Both the position numbers and the translations under genes were made by a program. A stretch of DNA of 64,000 nucleotides from Aureisphaera galaxeae (lineage in GTDB: Bacteria; Bacteroidota; Bacteroidia; Flavobacteriales; Flavobacteriaceae): NCBI RefSeq assembly GCF_028561275.1, contig NZ_JAQQTF010000019.1, forward strand, positions 62,001-126,000, in the 5' to 3' direction. This document shows, piece after piece, positions 16,842 to 26,805 of the stretch. How positions within the stretch are numbered: the stretch's first letter is position 1; each line of letters starts with the position of its first letter. A model generated the notes under the pieces. The model was not told where the DNA came from, ran no database searches, and saw only the letters and a list, made by a program, of their open reading frames with translations.

Positions 16842-18551
16842 TTTTTCATAATGCTCGGATTGCTTGTGAAGCCAATCCAATTGTGCCCACCAATTACTGG
16901 CAAAACTTTCGTCACTCGCTTTCTTGGCTTCAAACTCTGCTTTTATATCTGGATTCTCAGCCAATAATGCCAATGCTTTGTCTTCCCAAACATACGGGGA
17001 GAAACCTTCTTTTTGCTGAAGAATGGTATCGAAATAGTTCCAATTGAAAAAGGAATCGGGTGCCGTAGGCTCTAGGGTTTCCAAAATATATCGAATACCG
17101 GGTTGCTGTGTGTTTAAGATGTAATCCCCCTTGGTTACTTGCATTTCTTCCTCGAACATCTCCACTTCGGTGTTGTAATGTTGGTAGTGGCCTTCATAAG
17201 GACTTCTTCGCGATTCATAATTTTTGATACGATATACCTGCACCCTGTAGGTAGTATCCTTTTGAATCTTTGAATATTTAATGTTGTTATTTTTAAGTTG
17301 TTCTACGACGTTCCAATACCCCTTCGGAATGATATACTTCTCGGGAATAGTTACCGTAGTGGTTGGGGTAAAGTAATTGTAGTAGGTAACATCCTTTGTA
17401 AATGGTTGATTTCTGTCGTATTTCAATCGGTCGGCACCCGTAATCTCGCTAGGGACCATTTCCCCTTCATATCCTTTAAACGATAGGGTAGTAGTCTGGC
17501 TGCTGTCCACTTTCCAATTCAATGGGTATTCATCTCCAACTTTGAAGCGGGTTTTGGCATTTTTTCGAAGTTCCTTAATGACTTCTGCTTCATTATCGGC
17601 AATAGCAATAAAGCTGGTCATAAGCTCGTATGTCCCTTCTACCCGGTCTTTGTAAGGTTTCAGCATATGGGTTTCTACCATCATTCCTAATGTATTGAAC
17701 AAGGTGGTATAACCCGTAGAATATCTGGGGGAATCCATAAACTGGGAAAATCCACTTTCTGGGGTCCTTCCCCAAACGTTTACATAAGGCGTTATATCCC
17801 ACTTTTTAACTGCCAAGGAATCCTCCAGTTGCGGCATGAAGCTGGTGTGCAGGTAATTGCCCAAAGGGCCTCCCAATTTATTGTGTTGCGTGAATAGGTG
17901 GGTGAGGACATACTGGTAATCGGCTCCGTTACTCACGTGATTGTCGATGAATAGGTCGGGATCGAGCGCCTGAAAAATATCGGCAAAGGCGCGGGCATTT
18001 CGGGTATCAGCCTTGATGAAATCCCGGTTTAGGTCGTAATTCCGGGCATTGCCGCGAAATCCGTATTCCTTAGGCCCATTTTGATTGGTTCGGGAGCTTG
18101 AATTTCTATTGAGTGCCCCTCCAATATTGTACACAGGAATAACAGCGACAATGGTATTCTCTGGGGCTTTTAATGTTCCGTTTGCAAAATCCCGGATGAG
18201 CATCATGGAAGCGTCGATCCCATCGCTCTCGCCCGGATGTATTCCATTATTGATAAGAATGCTATTTTCCCGCTTGTCATCGGAGAATTCAGATTCGAAC
18301 GATCTATTGGGGTTGAAGGTCACCAGATGTAAGGGTTCGCCACTATCGGTGCGCCCCATTTTATACATGGATACACTGGTATATGCCTCGGAAAGATTTT
18401 CGTAAAAGGTAATAACTTCTTCATAGGTGGCAGTTTCGGTACCTTCGGTTTTTTCGAATCGGGTGGTGAAATCGAAATCGGAAGGGCTTTCGTTAGAACC
18501 GCAGTTGGTAAGTAATAAAGCGCCCAAAAGAAGAACGAAGATTTTTTTCAT
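16803..18551 (-). CDS. M14 family zinc carboxypeptidase, lipoprotein
   Basis: A 582-residue exported peptidase. The start at 18551 gives a lipoprotein signal (MKKIFVLLLGALLLTNC, Cys17). The zinc ligands are HPGES (His, Glu) and the His in LFIDNHVSNG. The catalytic glutamate is probably in GMMVETHML. A C-terminal all-beta extension of about 200 residues follows the catalytic domain. It would remove C-terminal residues from peptides at the cell surface or in the periplasm. Confidence 0.88.
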   Translation of the reverse strand: MKKIFVLLLGALLLTNCGSNESPSDFDFTTRFEKTEGTETATYEEVITFYENLSEAYTSVSMYKMGRTDSGEPLHLVTFNPNRSFESEFSDDKRENSILINNGIHPGESDGIDASMMLIRDFANGTLKAPENTIVAVIPVYNIGGALNRNSSSRTNQNGPKEYGFRGNARNYDLNRDFIKADTRNARAFADIFQALDPDLFIDNHVSNGADYQYVLTHLFTQHNKLGGPLGNYLHTSFMPQLEDSLAVKKWDITPYVNVWGRTPESGFSQFMDSPRYSTGYTTLFNTLGMMVETHMLKPYKDRVEGTYELMTSFIAIADNEAEVIKELRKNAKTRFKVGDEYPLNWKVDSSQTTTLSFKGYEGEMVPSEITGADRLKYDRNQPFTKDVTYYNYFTPTTTVTIPEKYIIPKGYWNVVEQLKNNNIKYSKIQKDTTYRVQVYRIKNYESRRSPYEGHYQHYNTEVEMFEEEMQVTKGDYILNTQQPGIRYILETLEPTAPDSFFNWNYFDTILQQKEGFSPYVWEDKALALLAENPDIKAEFEAKKASDESFASNWWAQLDWLHKQSEHYEKSHLRYPIVRVGG

Positions 18552-18689
18552 GGGAAATTGACTTTGCTCAAAGATAGATAAGTATGCAAAATAAAGGAAG
18601 GGATACACATTTAAGTTTAAAGGAGTCGTAATTTATGTATCTAGAGTAAGGGGGCAAGATCTATCTTAAGAAGTAAGGAATCTATTTTT

Positions 18690-18697
18690 TATCTTTG
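18690..18697 (+). promoter_or_regulatory. -7 promoter box upstream of first T9SS gene
   Basis: TATCTTTG matches the Bacteroidota -7 consensus TAnnTTTG and lies 24 bp before the start codon. The expected TTG at -33 is only TTA here, at a spacing of about 21. Confidence 0.4.
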
Positions 18698-18720
18698 GGT
18701 AAACACATAACAAAACCAAT

Positions 18721-19905
18721 ATGAAAAAGAAAATTACCCTACTAGCCCTTCTTCTGGCGACGACCTTCGCTTGGGCCCAAGATAGTGCTGCCTTGGAGAG
18801 CCTATTGCAGCGTTACGAAAACTTACCAGATTCTCCCCTTAGTTTCGATCATGTAATGAATGCAAATTTCTCGGTAGAAGAACAGCAAGTACTGTTGGCT
18901 CATTTTAAGGAGATAAGAGAAATTCCTGCGGCCAACAGGGCTTCTTCCCTTCCCGAACTATTCTATGTACAGAACATACGAGGGGATGCCGATTCTTTCG
19001 GAACCATTAACGGAGCTCCACCATACGATACCTTCAACCTGATCAATGCGAATGGGCTCAATACTTTCGCTGATGATTTTGACGGGAATGATGTCCTTTA
19101 TGCACTTGATTACGATTCGGATAATATGACAGCTGCCCTTGTGTCCATAAATACGGATACGGGAACCTTTGCAGTTGTAGATGCGGTTGCGGGGTTGTCT
19201 ACGGGGCATGCACCTTCGGGATTGAGTTATAATTTCGACGATGGTGTAATGTACGCCCTTTCTACCGATGGAAATGGAACCCAATTGTACAGTATGAACT
19301 TACTTACGGCAGTGGTAACTCCTATCGGAACCGGAACGGGAACCAATGTGGGAATCTGGTTGGAAATAGATAATGACGGAAATGCTTGGATGGCAGATGC
19401 ATTTAGTGACCAATTGTATTCGGTGAATCTTTCTACAGGAGTTGCTACCCCCATAGGTCCTTTGGATATCAATATCAATTTTGCTCAGGATGCGAGCTAT
19501 GACCATGAGAACGGGGAACTGTTTATGGCTGCTTATTTCGGATCTGGGACCGGAGGAATTTATTCGGTAAATACAAATACGGGATTGACTACGTTTATTG
19601 GCGAAACAGATGCAATGGACGCAGAGTTTGGTGGCTTTTCTGTTCCACCACCTTCTTTAGGGGTTGAAGACATTTTGGAGCAAAAAGTTTCAGTATACCC
19701 TAACCCGATGCAGAATGAATTGAATTTCGACATCCACTCTGGAATTGAAATCACTCAAGCCAGATTGTACAATGTTCTCGGTGAAGACATGGGGATTGGG
19801 TATAGCAATGGATTTATGAATGTGTCTGCCTTACCAAGAGGTGTTTACATCCTGATTATGGAAACTACAGAAGGAAAGCTGAGTCAGAAACTAGTGAAGC
19901 AATAG
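18721..19905 (+). CDS. T9SS-sorted secreted protein, copy A
   Basis: A 394-residue secreted protein. It has a signal peptide (MKKKITLLALLLATTFAWAQ). Repeated strands of propeller type follow, with Asp/Asn-rich loops (DFDGNDVLYALDYDSDN, WLEIDNDGNAWMADAFSDQ). The C-terminal type IX sorting domain covers about the last 80 residues (VSVYPNPMQNELNF, ARLYNVLGEDMGI, ALPRGVYIL, KLVKQ). Its function is unknown. It is a close paralogue of the next gene, including the terminator. Confidence 0.88.
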   Translation: MKKKITLLALLLATTFAWAQDSAALESLLQRYENLPDSPLSFDHVMNANFSVEEQQVLLAHFKEIREIPAANRASSLPELFYVQNIRGDADSFGTINGAPPYDTFNLINANGLNTFADDFDGNDVLYALDYDSDNMTAALVSINTDTGTFAVVDAVAGLSTGHAPSGLSYNFDDGVMYALSTDGNGTQLYSMNLLTAVVTPIGTGTGTNVGIWLEIDNDGNAWMADAFSDQLYSVNLSTGVATPIGPLDININFAQDASYDHENGELFMAAYFGSGTGGIYSVNTNTGLTTFIGETDAMDAEFGGFSVPPPSLGVEDILEQKVSVYPNPMQNELNFDIHSGIEITQARLYNVLGEDMGIGYSNGFMNVSALPRGVYILIMETTEGKLSQKLVKQ

Positions 19906-19928
19906 ATTTCACCACATAAAACTAAAAA

Positions 19929-19957
19929 GGGCCCCGCAATGCGGGGCTTTTTCTTTT
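19929..19957 (+). terminator. intrinsic terminator after T9SS copy A
   Basis: GCCCCGC (19931-19937) pairs with GCGGGGC (19941-19947) across AAT, followed by TTTTTCTTTTT. The hairpin is identical to the one after copy B. Confidence 0.85.
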
Positions 19958-20099
19958 TCATATTTGAATTCAATGAACACAGATATGAAATTTGTCAGTA
20001 CGCATATGCAGACTCTATTTTATATGCGCACCGGAGTATTTAGTTTTATCTGAAGAAAGATCGAAAATGATCTCTCGTGATCATCTAAAAAACATTGAC

Positions 20100-21314
20100 A
20101 TGAAAAAAACTACAATTAGCTTAGCGGTACTTATTTCAACATGTATGTTCTTCCAAGGATATGGACAAGAAGTAAATCTGGAGGATTGCATACAACGTTA
20201 TGAAGACCTTTCCGGTACAGCATTGAGTGAGCACGACGTGCTTCAAAATTATTTTAATTCAGAAGAAAGGGAACTATTATCCCATTACCTTGAACAACAG
20301 CGATTGGAAGCGATCACGCAAAGTCCTATGCATGAAGGCCAACTTAGCCATACGTTCTATGTTCATGATATTAGGTCTACCGGGAATCTTACATTTGGTA
20401 CGCTCGATGGAGAAGCTCCTTTCGATGCCATAAATACTATTATCGAACCTTTGTCGGCAACTTGTTTTGCTGGGGATTTTGATAATACAGGAACTTTATA
20501 TGCCTTAACCACAGAACCCGATCCTGTAAATGGATTTCCCTATGTCAAGGATTTAGTAACTATAGATACAACTGATGGGTCTGTAACGGTTATTGGAGAT
20601 ATGAGCACTTATATGGGGCAAGATGTTCCTACGGGACTTACATTCGATTTTACTACCAACACGATGTACGCAACAACAGGAGATGTTTTATTTGAAGTCG
20701 ATTATGTTAACGGAACGGCAGCGCCAATAGGTAGTTTTGACACTGCAGGAGGCGTAGTGATTTGGTTGGAAATTGATAACAATGGAAATGCGTTTGCTGC
20801 AGATATTCAGGACGATTCATTTTATTCTGTCGATTTGGATACAGGAAATGCAACCTTAATCGGTCCTTTGGGGGTGGATATTTCCTTTGCCCAAGGAGCC
20901 GCAATAGACCCTGTTACGAACACTCTATACATGGCAGGCTATCAAGGAGGGGGTGTTGGAGCGATTCATTCCATAGATAAAGTAACGGGAGTTGCTACTT
21001 TAATTGGTGAAACTACTCCATTGGATGTAGAATTAGCGGTTATGTCCATTGAAGGAATCCCAGATCTGGGTGTGGAAGACAATAGTAGGTTCTATATTAA
21101 AACTTACCCCAATCCTGTAACTACAGAGCTCACCCTAGAAGGTCTTGCTGGAATTGCAATTGAAGAAGTGTCTGTTTTCGATGTTCTTGGAAGAAATATG
21201 GGAATAGAAATGATAAACAGTAAAATCAATTTTTCTCAATTACCAAGAGGTATTTACATACTTAAAATTAATACTTCTGAAGGGGTTTTAAGTCAGAAGG
21301 TAGTTAAACAATAG
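20100..21314 (+). CDS. T9SS-sorted secreted protein, copy B
   Basis: A 404-residue paralogue of the preceding gene. ATG at 20100 gives the signal peptide MKKTTISLAVLISTCMFFQG; the frame extends 36 codons upstream without resembling a signal. The architecture is the same: VNLEDCIQRYEDLSGTALS aligns with the start of copy A, then propeller-type repeats (IWLEIDNNGNAFAADIQDDS) and a C-terminal sorting domain (KTYPNPVTTELTLEGLAG, LPRGIYILK, KVVKQ). The copies have diverged substantially, so the duplication is not recent. Confidence 0.88.
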   Translation: MKKTTISLAVLISTCMFFQGYGQEVNLEDCIQRYEDLSGTALSEHDVLQNYFNSEERELLSHYLEQQRLEAITQSPMHEGQLSHTFYVHDIRSTGNLTFGTLDGEAPFDAINTIIEPLSATCFAGDFDNTGTLYALTTEPDPVNGFPYVKDLVTIDTTDGSVTVIGDMSTYMGQDVPTGLTFDFTTNTMYATTGDVLFEVDYVNGTAAPIGSFDTAGGVVIWLEIDNNGNAFAADIQDDSFYSVDLDTGNATLIGPLGVDISFAQGAAIDPVTNTLYMAGYQGGGVGAIHSIDKVTGVATLIGETTPLDVELAVMSIEGIPDLGVEDNSRFYIKTYPNPVTTELTLEGLAGIAIEEVSVFDVLGRNMGIEMINSKINFSQLPRGIYILKINTSEGVLSQKVVKQ

Positions 21315-21340
21315 ATAGGTTTTTTAGGTTTAAAAAGAAA

Positions 21341-21364
21341 AGCCCCGCAATGCGGGGCTTTTTT
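21341..21364 (+). terminator. intrinsic terminator after T9SS copy B
   Basis: AGCCCCGC (21341-21348) pairs with GCGGGGCT (21352-21359) across AAT, followed by TTTTT. It uses the same stem as the terminator of copy A, and the A-rich left flank would also let it serve the convergent rho gene. Confidence 0.85.
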
Positions 21365-21383
21365 ATGGAATGTATCCAGAACA

Positions 21384-23003
21384 TTAGCTGTTCATGGATA
21401 TTAAGAATTCTTCGTTGTTTCGGGTACGTTTAATTCGGTCGTTAATAAACTCCATAGCTTCTACAGGATTCATATCGGCCAAGTACTTTCGCATTACCCA
21501 CATTCTTTGAATGGTATTTTCATCCAATAATAGATCGTCTCTACGCGTACTGGATGAGGTAAGGTCGATTGCAGGGAAGATTCTACGGTTGGAAATTTTT
21601 CTATCCAACTGCAGTTCCATGTTACCGGTTCCTTTAAATTCTTCAAAGATTACTTCGTCCATCTTAGATCCCGTTTCGGTCAGTGCCGTAGCAATGATAC
21701 TCAAGGAACCTCCGTTTTCGATGTTACGTGCTGCTCCAAAGAAACGTTTTGGTTTGTGAAGTGCATTTGCATCCACACCACCACTCAAGATCTTACCACT
21801 AGCAGGCTGTACTGTATTGTATGCACGTGCTAGACGTGTAATGGAATCGAGAAGGATTACCACATCGTGTCCACATTCTACAAGACGCTTTGCTTTTTCA
21901 ATCACCAAATTGGCAATACGAACGTGCTCGGACGCTTCTTTATCGAACGTAGAAGCTACTACTTCCCCGCTTACATTTCGCTGCATGTCGGTTACCTCTT
22001 CAGGACGTTCGTCGATTAGCAAAATGATCTGATAAACTTCTGGGTGGTTTGCCGCGATACCATTGGCGATGTCTTTCAATAACATGGTCTTACCCGTCTT
22101 TGGCTGGGCCACGATCATTCCCCTTTGTCCTTTTCCAATAGGAGAGAAGAGATCGATAATTCGGGTAGAGACATTGCCTTGTCGCTCGGCGATTTTAAAT
22201 CGCTCCTCCGGGAAAAGGGGAGTAAGGTGTTCAAAAGAAACACGGTCTCTCACCACATTGGGCGAAAGTCCATTAATCTGGTTTACCTTAATAAGCGGAA
22301 AGTACTTTTCACCTTCTTTGGGTGGACGAACTTCCCCTAATACGGTATCTCCTGTTTTCAGACCAAAAAGGCGGATTTGCGATTGGGAAACGTAAATGTC
22401 GTCCGGTGAAGACAGGTAATTGTAATCACTGGAACGCAAGAATCCATAACCATCCTGCATGATGTCCAAGACACCTTCGCTTTCAATGATTCCTTCGAAT
22501 TCGAAGTCAGGCTCGCGGTAGCGGTTTCGGGTATCTTTATTCCCGTTTTTGTCGCTTTTGCCTTTGTTAGCCTGTTGTTTTTGCTGGTTGTTTTTGGGTT
22601 GTTGCTTAGGTTTTTGCTCAGCACTTTCCTTTACCTCACCATTGTTTTGGTGCTTTTCTTCCTCAGCTTGTTTTTTGGGAGCGTTGTCCTGTTTGTTTTG
22701 CTGATTTTGCTGATTTTTTTGGTTTCGCTGGTTGTTGCGATTGTCATTGCGTGGGGTACGCGGTCTGCGTTCCCTTGAATCACTTTTTTGGCGAGGTTGT
22801 TTTTTCTCTTGTTTTGCTTCTGCAGGTTTTTCTTCCACAGCTACTGCCGCTTTTACAGCCGAAGGATTGGCCGCTTGGTAATCTAAGATCTGATATACCA
22901 AATCGAGCTTTTTTAAGCTACGATATTTTGGGACACTCAAGGTCTTTGCAAGCTCTTGAAGTTCGGGCAGCTTTTTCGATTTTAATTCTGAAATTTCGAA
23001 CAT
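21384..23003 (-). CDS. rho: transcription termination factor Rho
   Basis: A 539-residue hexameric RNA helicase that ends transcription. The N-terminal Rho_N helices are at 1-45. A very hydrophilic, disordered insert of about 110 residues follows (about 55-165, rich in Lys, Gln, Asn and Arg). Then come the cold-shock RNA-binding domain (about 168-245, GYGFLRS) and the ATPase (Walker A AQPKTGKT, ending at 306; Walker B VVILLDS). E. coli Rho is 419 residues; the extra length is the insert, seen in many Bacteroidota. Confidence 0.96.
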   Translation of the reverse strand: MFEISELKSKKLPELQELAKTLSVPKYRSLKKLDLVYQILDYQAANPSAVKAAVAVEEKPAEAKQEKKQPRQKSDSRERRPRTPRNDNRNNQRNQKNQQNQQNKQDNAPKKQAEEEKHQNNGEVKESAEQKPKQQPKNNQQKQQANKGKSDKNGNKDTRNRYREPDFEFEGIIESEGVLDIMQDGYGFLRSSDYNYLSSPDDIYVSQSQIRLFGLKTGDTVLGEVRPPKEGEKYFPLIKVNQINGLSPNVVRDRVSFEHLTPLFPEERFKIAERQGNVSTRIIDLFSPIGKGQRGMIVAQPKTGKTMLLKDIANGIAANHPEVYQIILLIDERPEEVTDMQRNVSGEVVASTFDKEASEHVRIANLVIEKAKRLVECGHDVVILLDSITRLARAYNTVQPASGKILSGGVDANALHKPKRFFGAARNIENGGSLSIIATALTETGSKMDEVIFEEFKGTGNMELQLDRKISNRRIFPAIDLTSSSTRRDDLLLDENTIQRMWVMRKYLADMNPVEAMEFINDRIKRTRNNEEFLISMNS

Positions 23004-23155
23004 TTAAAAAATGAATAAATAAAATTAATTGCGATAAAGAATATCTTACTTGATGTAGGTAAATTAGTTGAAAATAAGTCGAAGACTAAGTAACCTTATT
23101 TGAAATGGTTACGAACTGTTAGTGCAAGTATACAACAATAATTTAAAACAAGTAG

Positions 23156-23185
23156 TTAATTTCTTCAAAAGAAACCCTATTTTTG
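23156..23185 (+). promoter_or_regulatory. promoter of the DUF4293 gene
   Basis: TATTTTTG (23178-23185) fits the -7 box TAnnTTTG. TTA (23156-23158) lies 19 bp upstream, where TTG is expected. The box is 21 bp before the start codon. Confidence 0.45.
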
Positions 23186-23206
23186 CCCTCGGTATATAAA
23201 AAAGCA

Positions 23207-23617
23207 ATGTTACAACGCATACAAACCATATATATGATTCTAGCTGCCCTATCCATGGGGGCTTTGTATCAATGGTTTCCATCCCTAACGGACGATTCTG
23301 GGGCCGTGGTGATGGCCAAAAATAACCCCTTATTATTGGGTCTTATGGGCGGTGTGGTATTGTTGTGTATCCTTTCAATTTTAAACTTCAAAAAGCGGCA
23401 ATTACAATTTGTGTTGAACCGCTTGGCAATCATATTAAACTTTGTATTACTGGGAGTTTTCGTATATCGATCTCTAACCGTATCCGGAGAAACCTTGGTT
23501 TCTGAGAAGGGTATTGGGATGCTACTTCCCATCATTTCTATCGTTTTTTTAGTGCTGGCCAATAAGGCCATTAAAAGGGACGAGGATCTCGTAAAATCTG
23601 TAGATCGTTTACGTTAA
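23207..23617 (+). CDS. DUF4293 family membrane protein
   Basis: A 136-residue protein with four hydrophobic helices, which I recognise as DUF4293 (start MLQRIQTIYMILAALSMGAL). It is an integral inner-membrane protein of unknown function found in Bacteroidota, often divergent from rho as here. ATG at 23207 is preferred over the upstream in-frame start because it gives the family N terminus. Confidence 0.85.
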   Translation: MLQRIQTIYMILAALSMGALYQWFPSLTDDSGAVVMAKNNPLLLGLMGGVVLLCILSILNFKKRQLQFVLNRLAIILNFVLLGVFVYRSLTVSGETLVSEKGIGMLLPIISIVFLVLANKAIKRDEDLVKSVDRLR

Positions 23618-23644
23618 AACTATTGCTTAGTATTATTAGTGCGA

Positions 23645-23676
23645 AACCCCCAAAGTATGCCAGCTTTGGGGGTTTT
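23645..23676 (+). terminator. intrinsic terminator after DUF4293 gene
   Basis: An 11-bp stem, AACCCCCAAAG (23645-23655) with CTTTGGGGGTT (23664-23674), has an 8-nt loop and is followed by TT. It overlaps the stop of the convergent phosphoesterase gene and could work in both directions. Confidence 0.75.
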
Positions 23677-24166
23677 ATCTTTTAAACTCGATCACTTCCA
23701 GATTCTTTATTTCCTTTCCGTCTATTTCGAAACGCAACATCGTTCGTACTTTCTGAAAGCCATGTTTACCAATGGCACCGGGATTCATGTGTAGCAATTT
23801 CAGCTTAGGATCGGGCATTACCTTGAGAATATGCGAATGTCCCGTAATGAACAATCGTGGTGGATGCTCCCTTATTTCCTCGCGGATTCGAGCATTGTAT
23901 CGCCCTGGGTAGCCGCCAATATGGGTAATCCAAACATCCACGCCCTCGCACATAAAACGGTTGTCCAGAGGAAATTCGGTTCGTGCCTTGGCATCGTCTA
24001 TATTTCCATATACAGCACGAATTGGTTTTAGCTTTTTTAAGGCATCGGTTACCTTGAGGTCGCCAATATCGCCTGCATGCCAGATTTCATCGGCTTCCGA
24101 AGCGTACTTCAGTATTTTGGTGTCTATATAACTATGGGTGTCGCTAAGTAATAAGATTTTGGTCAT
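23675..24166 (-). CDS. YfcE/MJ0936-like metallophosphoesterase
   Basis: A 163-residue cytoplasmic phosphoesterase with the complete dinuclear-metal motif set: SDTH (7-10), HAGDIGD, YGNID, THIGG and TGHSH. This subclass hydrolyses phosphodiesters in vitro; the natural substrate is unknown. It is convergent with the DUF4293 gene and divergent from truA. Confidence 0.9.
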   Translation of the reverse strand: MTKILLLSDTHSYIDTKILKYASEADEIWHAGDIGDLKVTDALKKLKPIRAVYGNIDDAKARTEFPLDNRFMCEGVDVWITHIGGYPGRYNARIREEIREHPPRLFITGHSHILKVMPDPKLKLLHMNPGAIGKHGFQKVRTMLRFEIDGKEIKNLEVIEFKR

Positions 24167-24271
24167 GCTACACGGGCTATGGCTTTTACAAATGTAATTT
24201 ATTAAGAAAGGATTAACCTTTTTGCCGAGGGTGTATTTTGTATTTTTACTGAAATTTTTGAAAGCATTCCC

Positions 24272-25015
24272 TTGCGGTATTTTATTGAATTATCATACAA
24301 CGGAAAAAACTATCACGGCTGGCAGATTCAACCCGATGCCGTTAGTGTACAAGAGGTTTTGGAAAAGGCCATTTCTACCTTGCTCCGTTCCGAGATAAAG
24401 ATTACAGGAGCGGGAAGGACCGATACTGGAGTACATGCCAAACAAATTTTTGCCCATTTCGACGCAGAAGGGATCGAGGATTTGAATCACTTTCGGTTTC
24501 GATTGAATGCTTTCCTCCCAAAAGATATTGCGATACATCGTATTTTTAGAGTTAAGGAAGAGGCACATGCACGATTTCACGCTACCGAGAGGGAGTATAA
24601 ATATTACCTGGCACTTCAAAAAGATCCCTTTTGGGAAGGCTTTGCCTATTTCGTGCATCAGAAGCCCGATGTTGATCTTATGAATGAGGCAGCTCAGGTT
24701 CTATTGGACTATCGAGATTTTCAATGCTTTTCTAGATCAAAAACCGATGTAAAAACGTATCATTGTGATATCATAATGGCATCTTGGGAATCTAACGAAG
24801 ATCAATTGATTTTTACCATTAGGGCAGATCGATTTCTTCGTAATATGGTAAGGGCCATTGTAGGAACCCTATTGGAAGTGGGTTATGGAAAAATGACGTT
24901 GGAAGAATTCCATGAAGTAATACAGAGCAAAGATCGTGGAAAGGCTGGTGCCTCGGCTCCCGCTACCGGATTGTACCTAACACAAGTGGTCTATCCAGAA
25001 GATATTAAATTGTAA
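24272..25015 (+). CDS. truA: tRNA pseudouridine(38-40) synthase
   Basis: A 247-residue enzyme that makes pseudouridine at positions 38-40 of the tRNA anticodon arm. The catalytic aspartate is Asp51 in GAGRTDTGVHA; the N terminus MRYFIELSYNGKNYHGWQ is typical. The only start consistent with this N terminus is TTG at 24272; no in-frame ATG lies just upstream. The ABC exporter gene begins 8 bp after it. Confidence 0.95.
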   Translation: MRYFIELSYNGKNYHGWQIQPDAVSVQEVLEKAISTLLRSEIKITGAGRTDTGVHAKQIFAHFDAEGIEDLNHFRFRLNAFLPKDIAIHRIFRVKEEAHARFHATEREYKYYLALQKDPFWEGFAYFVHQKPDVDLMNEAAQVLLDYRDFQCFSRSKTDVKTYHCDIIMASWESNEDQLIFTIRADRFLRNMVRAIVGTLLEVGYGKMTLEEFHEVIQSKDRGKAGASAPATGLYLTQVVYPEDIKL

Positions 25016-25023
25016 GAAGCAAC

Positions 25024-26805
25024 ATGGCAGACGCAAAAGGAAAAGCGTTCGATTTTAAACTTTTTAAGCGGCTAATGGGATACACCCGTAAGTACCGCTT
25101 AACTTTTTATTTCACTGCCTTCGCTGCCATCGCTATGGCAGGCTTGGCCGTTTTAAGTCCGGCCATTCTCCGAAGGGTGATCGATGAAGCCATTTTAAAA
25201 TACGATTACTCCTTAATGGTGACGCTGGTATCCCTTATGCTAGCGATATTGATTATTGAGGTACTCTTTCAGTTTGCTTTTATCTACTATGCGAACTGGC
25301 TGGGACAAAATGTAATTAAGGACATTCGGGTGAAACTCTTCAAATTAATGTTGAGTTTCAGAATGAAGTACTACGATAAAAGTGCGGTGGGAAGATTAAC
25401 CACACGAGCTGTAAATGATATTGAAACGATTTCCAGCATCTTCAGTCAGGGATTGTTCATGATTGTAAGCGACTTATTGAAGATGTTAACCGTTGCCGCC
25501 TACATGCTCTACGAAAGCTGGATACTAGCGCTCATTGTCTTTTCTATTCTACCTTTTATTGTATATGCTACGCGCGTTTTCCAAAGAGCCATGAAAAGTG
25601 CGTTCGAAGAAGTGCGTACCCAAGTGGCCAACCTCAATTCCTTTGTACAGGAACGTATTACAGGAATGAAGATCGTACAGGTGTTTGCAAGGGAGGCCAA
25701 GGATTATACGGAGTTTAAGGAGATCAATAGAAAGCACAGAAAGGCATGGATAAAAACCGTGTGGTACAACTCTATTTTCTTCCCTATTGCTGAAATGTCC
25801 GGTTCCATTGCCATCGGTCTTTTGGTCTGGTATGGAGGTCTAAATGCGGTGGCAGAAAATATAGCTGGAGTAGGGGATATTACCCTCGGGCTCATCACGA
25901 TTTTCATTACCCTTACCCAGATGTTGTTCCGTCCTTTACGGCAGATCGCCGATAAATTCAATACCCTCCAAATGGGAATGGTAGCCGCCAATCGCGTGTT
26001 CGAAGTGTTGGATACGGAATCCCATATTACCGACGAAGGGAACATAGAACTGAATCAGGTGAACGGGCATATCGATTTTAAGGACGTGCGATTCGGATAT
26101 AACGAAGATGAAGAAGTAATTAAAGGAATTTCTTTCTCCGTTTCCCCAGGGCAGACCATTGCTTTGGTGGGCGCGACAGGAGCAGGGAAGTCGACCATCA
26201 TTAATTTGCTTTCCCGTTTTTATGAAATTAATGGAGGGGAAATTAGTATCGATGGCGTCTCCATAGAAGACTATACCCTAAAATCCCTTCGTAACCATAT
26301 CGCTGTGGTGTTGCAAGATGTATTCTTGTTCGCGGATACGATTTTCAATAACATCACTTTGGGCGATCCAGACATTACTGAAGAAGAGGTCATTGCCGCA
26401 GCCAAGGAAATTGGGGTGCATAAATTCATTTCTTCTTTGCCAGAAGGCTATCAATACAACGTAAAAGAAAGAGGTAGCATGCTTTCTTCAGGACAGCGCC
26501 AATTGATTGCCTTCCTTAGAGCCTATGTAAGCAAGCCTAGCGTTTTGGTGTTGGATGAGGCGACTTCTTCCGTAGATAGTTATTCCGAAGAGTTGATTCA
26601 GAATGCTACCGATAAGATTACCCAAGGAAGAACCTCTATTGTGATTGCCCACAGATTAGCGACTATTAAGAAAGCCGATCAGATTCTGGTAATGGACGCG
26701 GGTAAAATTGTGGAAAAAGGAACCCACAAGGAATTACTGAAAAAAGAAGAAGGTTTCTACAAAAATCTTTACGAGGTCCAGTTTATGATCGAGGAGGCGA
26801 TATAG
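25024..26805 (+). CDS. ABC exporter, MsbA-like (fused permease-ATPase)
   Basis: A 593-residue half-transporter that works as a homodimer in the inner membrane. Six membrane helices lie in residues 1-320. The nucleotide-binding domain has Walker A GATGAGKS (383-390), signature LSSGQRQLI, Walker B VLVLDEATS and H-loop IAHRL. Its architecture matches MsbA or multidrug exporters; the substrate is not evident. It follows truA by 8 bp. Its last 37 bp overlap the convergent DUF3667 gene. Confidence 0.93.
   Translation: MADAKGKAFDFKLFKRLMGYTRKYRLTFYFTAFAAIAMAGLAVLSPAILRRVIDEAILKYDYSLMVTLVSLMLAILIIEVLFQFAFIYYANWLGQNVIKDIRVKLFKLMLSFRMKYYDKSAVGRLTTRAVNDIETISSIFSQGLFMIVSDLLKMLTVAAYMLYESWILALIVFSILPFIVYATRVFQRAMKSAFEEVRTQVANLNSFVQERITGMKIVQVFAREAKDYTEFKEINRKHRKAWIKTVWYNSIFFPIAEMSGSIAIGLLVWYGGLNAVAENIAGVGDITLGLITIFITLTQMLFRPLRQIADKFNTLQMGMVAANRVFEVLDTESHITDEGNIELNQVNGHIDFKDVRFGYNEDEEVIKGISFSVSPGQTIALVGATGAGKSTIINLLSRFYEINGGEISIDGVSIEDYTLKSLRNHIAVVLQDVFLFADTIFNNITLGDPDITEEEVIAAAKEIGVHKFISSLPEGYQYNVKERGSMLSSGQRQLIAFLRAYVSKPSVLVLDEATSSVDSYSEELIQNATDKITQGRTSIVIAHRLATIKKADQILVMDAGKIVEKGTHKELLKKEEGFYKNLYEVQFMIEEAI

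Noticed and set aside
22575-22778. Hydrophobic small protein antisense to rho
   Set aside because: The Leu/Val-rich translation is the complement of the Lys/Gln/Asn-rich Rho insert, so it is a composition artefact.
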